Shown one piece after another: positions 23,860 to 32,300 of a DNA stretch of 64,000 nucleotides (positions are counted from its first letter, which is position 1; each line of letters begins with the position of its first letter). Source of the DNA: an uncultured Muribaculaceae bacterium. Lineage in GTDB: Bacteria > Bacteroidota > Bacteroidia > Bacteroidales > Muribaculaceae. The stretch is from positions 11,834 to 75,833 of the forward strand of contig CAJUPY010000010.1 of NCBI GenBank assembly GCA_910588035.1, in the 5' to 3' direction. A program made the translations under genes and the position numbers. The notes under the pieces are model-generated. The model had not been told where the DNA came from, made no database searches, and saw only the letters and a list, made by a program, of their open reading frames with translations.

Positions 23860-26181
23860 TTAATCTCTGTAATATACTCTTTTTACTCGTTCTGATATAG
23901 ATACGATTATTTCATAGGGTATCGTTGACAGCGTGTCGGCCAATTCACAGACACTGACTGTGGGACCGAAAATCTCAACGCGGTCACCTACTTTGCATCC
24001 GGCCCCAGTCACATCTATCATGCATATGTCCATGCAGATATTTCCGACGGTCCGGCACCGGTGCCCGTTGACTATAAAAGAGGTGTTTCCGTTGCCGAGA
24101 TGTCTGTCGATGCCATCGGCGTATCCGACAGGAACTGTGGCAATCTCGCGTTCTCCGGAAATGTGTCCCTTTCGACCGTAGCCAATAGTGTCGCCTTCGT
24201 GACGCTTGCTGACCGATATGACAGTAGAATAAAGCGATGCAACCGGTTTCAGCTCTTTTTCTGAACCGTCATTCAACACCGGATAGCCATAGAGGCCGAT
24301 GCCGAGCCTGACCATTTCGTGCTGATATCCGGGATAGCGGAGTATACCTGCCGTGTTGAGAATGTGGGTGTTGAATCGGTAGTTGATGTTTTCCCGCAGA
24401 TAACCCACATATTCATCAAACAGTCTGAGCTGCATCAGAGTGTAATCGTCCATGTCGAAGCAATCGGCTGTCGCGAGGTGGGAGAATGCAGAGCTGATTC
24501 TGAGGGTATCGGCGGATCGGAGTTCAGACACAAGACGCGGCAATTGTTCGCGGTTGAATCCGAGACGGTGCATTCCGGTGTCAAGTTTTATGTGAACAGG
24601 ATAATGGTTGATGCCGGCGGCTTTGGCCCGTTCGCTTATGCTGTCGAGAATCTCAAAACTGTATATTTCCGGCTCAAGCCGATATTTGAACATGAGGCCA
24701 TAGTTGTCTGATCGCGGATTCAGGACTATGATCGGAATGGAAATGCCTGCTTTTCTCAATTCGACCCCTTCGTCAATCACTGCGACTGCCACGGCGGCGG
24801 CACCCTGACATTGGAGTGTCTTTGCCAATTCAAGTGATCCGCACCCATATCCGGCGGCTTTCAACATCACGACAATTCCGGTTTCAGGTTTGAGCTTGCT
24901 TCTGAAGAAATTGAAATTGCTGACGATATTGTCAAGATTTATCTCAAGTATGGTCTCGTGTTGTTTCTCTTCAAGCATCGAGACCGCTTCGTCCATGCAG
25001 CTTGCCGGAGTGCCTTTGATCAAGATTATTTCATCGGCGAAGTCGTCTGTGGTGAAACGACGCTTGAATTCTGAACCTGATGCCACCGTAATGATGCGGC
25101 TCACCCCATATTCTTGAGCTACTGACGGCAGCATTTCAGAGATGTTTTTGTTTTCATCGGCCAGAACAAGTGTCAGAGTCTGACCGAATCCGGCTCTGCG
25201 TCTGGCGAAGTCAAGCGCAAGTTCAAGCGACGGAATGTCGTTTGTAAACCGGTCGTGGAGCAATTGGCAGCCGTTTACTCCGTTGAGCAGGCTGATACGT
25301 GTCGGAACGCGCTGGAACCGCATGGTTGCCGACATGTTGGCGCCGGGGTTTATAAGTCGCGAGGCAGTGGCTGCAAGTTTGGCCATGCGTTTCGAGAAAT
25401 TGTCAAATCCGTCGGGAACATTGCAGTCACAATCTCTGCAGTCAATAATTTTCGATTCCGGGAACTCGTTCAATGCCTCAAAGACATTGCTGTCGGTTTC
25501 ATTGCCGGTGCACACTATGAGTTGTCTGACATTGTCAAACAATTTCAGTTTCTCGTCAATTTTTTCCCTGCGTGAGCTGAATCCGTCATCGTGTTCGCCT
25601 GTTATGTCGGTCAGAATGCCGATGTCGGGTCTTAGCATCTGCTCTATTGATTTCATTTCACCGCAGTGGGAGATGCCACATTCGATCACGGCAAAGGGAG
25701 CATCTTCAGGAATAGATAAAATTGACAGAGCCACACCGATCTGAGAATTATAGCTGCGGGGACTGCGTGAGAGGTTTCCGTCCATGATCGTGTTTATCCA
25801 TTCTTTTACGGTGGTTTTACCACGGCTTCCTGTAATGGCTACAATCGGCATTCTTAGTCTCGATCTGTAGTCTGACGCTATGGTCTGGAGTGCGGACAGA
25901 ACATCGTCGACCACATAGAAACGGGCATCTTCGAAGCCTTCGGGGCGGTGGCTGACGACAAAGTTTCTGACCCCGGCTTCATAAAGTGCGCCTATGTACC
26001 GGTGGCCGTCGTTGTTGGGTGTCGTCATAGCGAAAAACAGGGTGTTTGCAGGGTCGGTGACCGACCGGCTGTCTATTTCAAACCGTGTTATCGTTCTGTT
26101 GCCGGTCAGAGGCATAGACGATTCATCGACAGAAAGTATCGTGGAGAGCCGGTGTATGTCGTAGGGGGCGGATAGTGTCAT
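23860..26181 (-). CDS. Bifunctional MurF ligase and alanine racemase
   Basis: A 773-residue fusion typical of Bacteroidetes. The N-terminal half (about 1-405) is MurF, which adds D-Ala-D-Ala to UDP-MurNAc-tripeptide using ATP: nucleotide loop TGSRGKTTVKEW at about 115-126, YNSQIGVALS, and a GISHCGEM segment. The C-terminal half (about 410-773) is a PLP alanine racemase. It has LEINLDNIVSNFNF, the Lys-bearing VMLKAAGYGCG (near 440), HIKLDTGMHRLGF, NICMDICMIDV and the Tyr-bearing VPVGYADG. The fusion couples D-alanine supply to its use in the cytoplasm. The start ATG overlaps the GSCFA stop by 4 nt, so the two are translationally coupled. Confidence 0.95.
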   Translation of the reverse strand: MTLSAPYDIHRLSTILSVDESSMPLTGNRTITRFEIDSRSVTDPANTLFFAMTTPNNDGHRYIGALYEAGVRNFVVSHRPEGFEDARFYVVDDVLSALQTIASDYRSRLRMPIVAITGSRGKTTVKEWINTIMDGNLSRSPRSYNSQIGVALSILSIPEDAPFAVIECGISHCGEMKSIEQMLRPDIGILTDITGEHDDGFSSRREKIDEKLKLFDNVRQLIVCTGNETDSNVFEALNEFPESKIIDCRDCDCNVPDGFDNFSKRMAKLAATASRLINPGANMSATMRFQRVPTRISLLNGVNGCQLLHDRFTNDIPSLELALDFARRRAGFGQTLTLVLADENKNISEMLPSVAQEYGVSRIITVASGSEFKRRFTTDDFADEIILIKGTPASCMDEAVSMLEEKQHETILEINLDNIVSNFNFFRSKLKPETGIVVMLKAAGYGCGSLELAKTLQCQGAAAVAVAVIDEGVELRKAGISIPIIVLNPRSDNYGLMFKYRLEPEIYSFEILDSISERAKAAGINHYPVHIKLDTGMHRLGFNREQLPRLVSELRSADTLRISSAFSHLATADCFDMDDYTLMQLRLFDEYVGYLRENINYRFNTHILNTAGILRYPGYQHEMVRLGIGLYGYPVLNDGSEKELKPVASLYSTVISVSKRHEGDTIGYGRKGHISGEREIATVPVGYADGIDRHLGNGNTSFIVNGHRCRTVGNICMDICMIDVTGAGCKVGDRVEIFGPTVSVCELADTLSTIPYEIIVSISERVKRVYYRD

Positions 26182-27149
26182 TGTCTGAATTTTTCAATTG
26201 TTGCGGCAACTTCGCCACATTTTGAAATCAATTCTGCGGCAAGGCTGTCGGTTGACTGTTTAAATTCGTTTATTGCCTCGATGTTATCGGTCATGAATCT
26301 GTGAGATAACCGCGAGGTGAGTTTCAAACATTGTTTTTCAAATTTTTGTGTGGCTTCGTCATAGAACGACTTTGAGAATATCTCATAGATATAATCGACA
26401 GCAGTCTCTGACGGATGTATCATGTCTGGCGCATAAAATCTGTAATCTCTTAGGTCGTCGAGCAATATCTCATAGGCGGGAAAATAGACGGTGCGGTCAC
26501 TGAAACGTTTGACAAGGCGGTCTGCGGCGGTGAGCAAAACGGCTTTGTCGAGATTTGATTCATGCAACCCGTAGGCTTTGTAGCGTATGGGACTTATCGT
26601 GAAGATTATGTTCAGATTTCTGTTGAGGCTGTGTAGTTCTTCTATCAGCATGCTCCAGTCGCGGCAGATGTCATCGGCTTCAAGATTTACGGTCTCGAAC
26701 ATTCCGGCCGGAAGTTTGTGGCAGTTGCAGACAACCGACTGTGTGGGGACATATCGGTAAGTCCGCGCCGTTCCCCATGTCACAATCAGAGCGGAAGCAT
26801 TTTTAAGATACTCTCGGGTAAGATCGGCTGAGGTGTTGACACGGCTGATGACGTCATCACGGTCGCATGATGAAAATGAAGAATGATGGTCCATTGAGTG
26901 ATAGAGACCATCATGGAAAACCAGATCACTGCCATTGGTGTGTTTGCCCTCGATCGAATTGCGTATTGTCCGCGATATGCTAAGTGGATTGTAAATTGTT
27001 CCTGACGGATTGACAAGGACGTCAAACAGACCGCGTTCCATGCGCCGGCCAATGTTTCCGGTAAAACAAGATCCGGTCATGACCACTGGGTGACGATGGT
27101 CAATTCTGATGTCGGTTGTGATCGGTCTGACTGGTGTCCTGAAATCCAT
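26178..27149 (-). CDS. GSCFA-domain protein
   Basis: The 323-residue product belongs to the GSCFA family, named after an N-terminal motif seen here as GSCFT (residues 26-30). Other family blocks follow: NPSGTIYNP (about 47-55), ALIVTWGTARTYRY near 120, FTISPIRY near 180 and DMIHPSETAVDYI near 240. The pattern of a G-S near the N-terminus and DxxHP near the C-terminus resembles SGNH-type esterase folds, so acyl-ester hydrolysis or transfer on a cell-envelope polymer is a reasonable guess, not shown. It sits between an OmpA-type envelope lipoprotein (11-nt gap) and MurF-Alr (4-nt overlap), which fits an envelope role. Confidence 0.88.
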   Translation of the reverse strand: MDFRTPVRPITTDIRIDHRHPVVMTGSCFTGNIGRRMERGLFDVLVNPSGTIYNPLSISRTIRNSIEGKHTNGSDLVFHDGLYHSMDHHSSFSSCDRDDVISRVNTSADLTREYLKNASALIVTWGTARTYRYVPTQSVVCNCHKLPAGMFETVNLEADDICRDWSMLIEELHSLNRNLNIIFTISPIRYKAYGLHESNLDKAVLLTAADRLVKRFSDRTVYFPAYEILLDDLRDYRFYAPDMIHPSETAVDYIYEIFSKSFYDEATQKFEKQCLKLTSRLSHRFMTDNIEAINEFKQSTDSLAAELISKCGEVAATIEKFRQ

Positions 27150-27160
27150 CGCAATTAGTT

Positions 27161-29131
27161 TTAGAACATTTGATAGTCAATTGAAAGAACCTGGAACTCG
27201 GTGCGCCGGTTGATCTGATCGGCGGTGTCACGGTCTGTTTCAGATAGGGTCTCGATTAATTCGGGCGTGAGTTCGGTCCCTTCGGCGAACTGAGGATAGA
27301 GTCTCGCAAGTTTCTTTGTGATTACTTTCGGTCTTGATTTTCCGTATCCCTGCGCTTGAAGACGATCTGAAGATATGCCTGCTGCAATGAGATAGTCGAT
27401 TACCGATTTTGCCCGTCGTTGCGACAGGTCTATATTATATTTCTCGCTGCCGTGCCGGTCGGTGTGAGATGCCATCTCTATTGTTATGTTAGGATTATCT
27501 CTCATGATCTGAACCATTTCGTCGAGTGCGGTTTTTGATTCAGGTCTCAGCGTCGCCTTGTCATAGTCGTAGAAAATATTGTCGATGACCACAGGTTTGT
27601 TTATTGAGGCGAGAATGAAGTCGACACCATATTCGGCATCTTCTTCGGCTGTGTCACTTGTAAATTCCTGCTTTGCGTTCAGATAGCCTTTGGCACCTGC
27701 GAGCATGACGTAACTTACGCCACGTTGCAATGGAAATTTAAATGAACCGTCGCTTCGGGCGACTTCTTTCTGATTGGAACCGTCATTGCCGACAATTCTG
27801 ATCACGGCGTTTGGAACCGGTTCTTCATCTTTGTCAAGGACCCAGCCTGAGATCATGATTTTCAGATCGGGCAGTTCAAACGAATAGATGTGATCATAGC
27901 CTCTTCCGTCACCACGATTTGAGCTGAAAAAACCGTTTTCGCCACCTGCGAACGTTATTCCGAAGTCGTCGGCCGGAGAGTTGATGGGTTGACCCATGTT
28001 GACTACGCTCCAACCTCCTGAAGGGGTGAGAGTTGCCTTGAACAGGTCGAGACCACCGAATCCGGGGTGACCGTCAGAGGCAAAATAGATCACGCTGTCG
28101 GTTCTGACGTATGGGAACATTTCATCACCATCGGTGTTGATGAACTCGCCGAGGTTTTCAAGAGTGCCGGCACGTTCTTTAAGGTTGATGCGCCACAGGT
28201 CTTTGCCGCCTGACCCACCGGGCATGTCTGATGAGAAATAGAGCCATATGCCGTCGGGTGACACTGCGGGGTGGCCGTAGCTCGAGATTGTGTCGGCAGT
28301 GATCTCAAATTTGACCGGCGCGCTCCATTGGGCGTCTGTCCGTTGTGAGGTGTAGATCTCTACACCGGTGTTGGCGTTAGGTTCCCTGCGTGCTTTAGTG
28401 AGATACATTGTTGATCCGTCAGGCGAAAACGAGACTATGCCTTCGTCGAGTTCGCTGTTGAGCTCACCTTCGACCGGTTCGGGACGTTGCCATTCGCCAC
28501 GTTCATTTTTTTTTGCAACATAGATGTCTCCCTTTTTCATTCCGGTTATCTCGCTTTTTTTATCACCTTTGGCTTTTTCAGTGGTTGAGGTGAAATAGAG
28601 CTGATCGGCGGTTTTGTCGAGGAACATAGGCGCGAAGTCGGAACGGCGGGAGTTGAACAGACGCGCATTTTTGACAACGTAGCGCGTCGGGTTTCCTTTG
28701 GCGGCAAGAGCGAGGCGGCAACCTGCGATTCCGTTGTCGGCATAGTCAGACTTCGGATTGACCGCAAGATAATCTTCATAGGCTTTGATCGCCTGTGCAT
28801 ATTTGCCTTCAGCCTGCAACGATTTGCCTAAGAGCAGAAGCGTGGAGGAGTCGGGATACTCATATCTGATTGCGTTCTGGAAGGCGGCCGAAGCGCGTGC
28901 GCTCATGTTGAGTTTGTCATAACAGAGTCCCATTTTGTAAGCCACCATGCCCCGTTGTGGGCGTTCCTCACGTTTGGTCAGTTTGTTGTAGATCTTTCGA
29001 TATGTTTTAGAAGCTTCAAAATATTCGCCACGTTCAAGCTGTTCGTCGGCAGTGGCAAGTTTTGCGCCACCACAGCCGGCCAACAATACCAACATTGTAA
29101 GTGTGACAGAGAGAAATAGAATTCGATTCAT
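27161..29131 (-). CDS. PorE-like lipoprotein: TPR, propeller, regulatory-like and OmpA domains
   Basis: The 656-residue protein begins with a lipoprotein signal (MNRILFLSVTLTMLVLLAGC). Domain order: TPR repeats (about 22-145), a WD40-like/PD40 beta-propeller (about 165-430), a carboxypeptidase-regulatory-like domain (about 440-510, ISGWVLDKDEEPVPNAV) and a peptidoglycan-binding OmpA-C domain (about 520-640) with IFYDYDKATLRPES and LSQRRAKSVIDYL. This is the architecture of PorE (PG1058) of the Porphyromonas type IX secretion system, an outer-membrane lipoprotein tethering that machine to peptidoglycan. Related proteins also occur in species without T9SS, so the role here may just be envelope anchoring. 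It heads the GSCFA-murF/alr-xpt-queA-rsh run. Confidence 0.88.
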   Translation of the reverse strand: MNRILFLSVTLTMLVLLAGCGGAKLATADEQLERGEYFEASKTYRKIYNKLTKREERPQRGMVAYKMGLCYDKLNMSARASAAFQNAIRYEYPDSSTLLLLGKSLQAEGKYAQAIKAYEDYLAVNPKSDYADNGIAGCRLALAAKGNPTRYVVKNARLFNSRRSDFAPMFLDKTADQLYFTSTTEKAKGDKKSEITGMKKGDIYVAKKNERGEWQRPEPVEGELNSELDEGIVSFSPDGSTMYLTKARREPNANTGVEIYTSQRTDAQWSAPVKFEITADTISSYGHPAVSPDGIWLYFSSDMPGGSGGKDLWRINLKERAGTLENLGEFINTDGDEMFPYVRTDSVIYFASDGHPGFGGLDLFKATLTPSGGWSVVNMGQPINSPADDFGITFAGGENGFFSSNRGDGRGYDHIYSFELPDLKIMISGWVLDKDEEPVPNAVIRIVGNDGSNQKEVARSDGSFKFPLQRGVSYVMLAGAKGYLNAKQEFTSDTAEEDAEYGVDFILASINKPVVIDNIFYDYDKATLRPESKTALDEMVQIMRDNPNITIEMASHTDRHGSEKYNIDLSQRRAKSVIDYLIAAGISSDRLQAQGYGKSRPKVITKKLARLYPQFAEGTELTPELIETLSETDRDTADQINRRTEFQVLSIDYQMF

Positions 29132-29154
29132 CAGAAAAAGGGTTTTTAATGTGA

Positions 29155-29162
29155 CAAAATTA
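29155..29162 (-). promoter_or_regulatory. -7 box for the PorE-like operon
   Basis: The complement reads TAATTTTG, matching TAnnTTTG, 23 nt upstream of the ATG. No good -33 element is seen at the usual spacing. Confidence 0.4.
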
Positions 29163-29280
29163 CAGAAAAAAACGCTTTGTCAGATCCCCTCGTGTGATTT
29201 TTTAAGCATTTATCGGAGGTGGACAGGCAAAAAGAATATGTCACTGAGATTATAACGTATTTCAATAAAATAAATTGTCA

Positions 29281-29326
29281 TAAAAAAACAGGCTTACGCA
29301 ATATGATGACTATTGCATAAGCCTGT
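29281..29326 (-). terminator. Terminator of the alpha-2-macroglobulin gene
   Basis: 16-bp arms at 29288-29303 and 29311-29326 pair with one mismatch around a 7-nt loop. On the minus strand a T7 run follows. It lies 15 nt past the stop codon of the giant gene. Confidence 0.85.
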
Positions 29327-29341
29327 TCTTGGGTCGTGAAT

Positions 29342-32300
29342 TCAATGTCTGCTTTCGAGGGTCATTCCTGAAGAGTGGGCTGTGTATTGTGGAGCGTATT
29401 GGCTTTGAATAGTCGCGAGCCCCGAGCTGAATACACCGTTCTGGGTGACTGTAAACTCCTGTTCAAGTATGTACGTTCCCTTTGGCAGGTAGTTGATGAA
29501 GATCGAAGAATGATCATTAAGCGTTTCTCGGTAGAAACAGAGATTCTGACTGAAAATTCGTGCGGGAAGCTGGTTGACAGGTTCGAGACATGCCGGGCGG
29601 TTATCGATAATGGCGACATAAGACATCTCGACATCGGCTTTGACCGTAAGCATGGTCTTGACCACGTCACCGACGGCAAATGTATTGGTCTCTTCCCATG
29701 ATTCACCTTGAGGTGTCAGACGTCTGACCAGGAACCGTTTTGAGATTGACAGACCGTCGACAGAAGCCTGTTCGACCAGCGACATCGTACGGTCTGACGA
29801 GGTGTAGACAGCACCGTAGGCGGGTGTGTCAGACACCTTGTCGACAGTGACGTTGATGTTGCCGTGATTCACAGTGGAAATGTCTGCACGCATATAGCTT
29901 GAAATGCGCTCAAAATTGTCGGGTTCAATTATTTCATTGTTGACACGCACTATGCAGCGGGGCGATTCAGATGCTGTCCAGCGCGTTCCGGTTGACAGAA
30001 TCGAGGCAATGGCCATGCTTGTGGTTGTTGACGAGCCCCAGTTCTGGCGGCTTTTTTCAAGAATTAGCCATTGGCGAATCTTATCTATGGCCGGCGATTT
30101 GCGTTCGCAGCAGGCATATGCGTCAAGAATCAGAGAGGTTGTCGCAACGGCTCCCGGGGTCCACCATGATGATGAATCGAGGTTGTCCCACCACATTCCG
30201 CGTTCGGGCGTGGAGGTCGCAAACTCGTCGAGAGACCTGAGTATGGTCAGGGCTGTCGAGTGATAGCCGTTGGCTTCGAGAATCTGTGCTGCTATCGCTT
30301 TGCTTCCGAGCGGAAATGATTTCCATGACGATATGATTTCCTGCACCGTGTTGGCCGATACTCTCGCCGCGGCAGTGGGCTGACGCAATCCGGGGTAGAG
30401 AGTGCGCAGATAGGTGTAGAGCATGTCTGGCCGGGCATGTCCGCGTGAGTTTTTGCGTTTCGCCACCTGAATGTCGAGATATTTGATCGCATTGGCGGTC
30501 ATGGAATTCAGACGGCTGTTTTTGGGGAGGAAACCGAGCCGGTCAAGCAATCCGTTCATCAACAGAACGTTTTCGGTGGCCCATTCCGATGCCTCATCGC
30601 CGTAGTCGGTCCATGCCCAACCGCCACCGTTGCGCTGAAGGCGACCGAGAACCTGAATAGCTGCTGCATATGTCTGGTCAATCTCCTTGCGGTCGAAAAG
30701 CAGGGCCAGCCGTGTCATGCGCTGTGTGTCGTTCATCGCATCGACCACCCACGGCGTGGCATTGAGCAACGCCACCTTCAGGTCGGCATTACGTTGAAGC
30801 ATTGACACGAGTGTCGAGTCTGAACGGTCAGACATTAGCCATGTCTTGAGGGCGTTGCCTATTTCCGGATTGCTTTTGATTATGCCGTCGGCGACAGCGG
30901 CAGAGAAAATGGCTGCTGCTGCCTCGTTGGCTGTGGTGAAGTTGCGGTCGGCGACCAATCCGGGAAGTGCTGTCACAACTTCCCACACGGCATTTTGGCA
31001 GAATTGGAGTGTCACATCGCTATGTTCACCTACAGGCACTTCAAGGGACAGTGATGTTGTGTCGGGCGACATGAAGAACGGGTATGTCTCGATGACACGC
31101 TCGCTTGCCGGCATCACGGCTATTGCAGAAAGCTCGCCGTCGGAATGGCTGTCGGTCGATGCCTTGACCTTTACAGCCAGAGAGGAGGCATTTGACGGAA
31201 CGGTCAGTTTCACTGCTATGACCTTTGATGATTTCGGCGCGAGCGACAAAGTGTCCTCAGCCATAACCAACGGAGTGTTGTCGTTCATGTCGTTTACTTC
31301 AAACCGGGTAATTACGGAGTCAACCGCATTGTCGGTGTTGTTCATGACCGTGGCTTGAATCACCGCGGTGTCGTTCTGACGTAGAAACCGCGGTATGTTT
31401 CCTTGCACCATAAGCGGATGAGAGGCGATGACCGACCGTGACAATGACGCATTGTGCATGTTGGCATCGTAGGCTGTGGCATTGAGAAGCCAGGTTGTAG
31501 AGGCGTCGGGGTAGGTGAAAGAGAACGTCAGATTTCCGCTGTCGTCAGTGGTGAGCATCGGTTGGAAGATAGCGAGCGGAATTTCCGAGGGTCTGTATTC
31601 AGGTTTGTCAGAACGAGGGGAGGGTGCTGCTGAACCGGCGTCAGCTTCCTCGCTGTCGGCTACGGCCTCGCTTTCGACTTTCGCTTCGCCAAGTGTTCCA
31701 TTGGCCGCAGCTTTCATCATTACAGGAGCGGCTAAATCGTAGGCCATTTCCTCGACTACAACGTCTTCAGACAAGGTGGTGGCTGAATGATAATTGAGGC
31801 CTCTGATTCTAAGATTGCCTCCGCCTGTCCAATTGAGACCGTAGAGTTCAAATGACGGCATCTGGTTGAATTGGGGAACATTGACCCACTTGCCGCTGAT
31901 ATGATTGTTGCGTGAGCCGAAATTGCTGGTGTTCAAGCCTACGCCATAGTTGCCTGTAAGTCTGAACGAGGGTGCGGAATGTTGGAGAATGTCATTTATC
32001 GATTGAGAGAACATGTTGAGCATCACCGCGCTCCTGATGCCGTTTCCGGCCGGATATCTTGTGGTGAATGTCCATGTCTCGGTTTCGTTGGGTGTAACTT
32101 TGTTGCGGAAACTGCCTATTGAGAAATTCAATTTCTCGCGTGCGGCCGGGGTTGTCACGCTGATTCGTGTCGTCACGTTCTGAAGATTATTCACAGACAC
32201 AAGATCGATCGATGCTGTGGTGACAGAATCGGGCAGCGTGAGATCAATCTTGCTGAGACCTCTCTTTAGTTCGAGAATGCGGTGCTCGATCATTTTCCGG

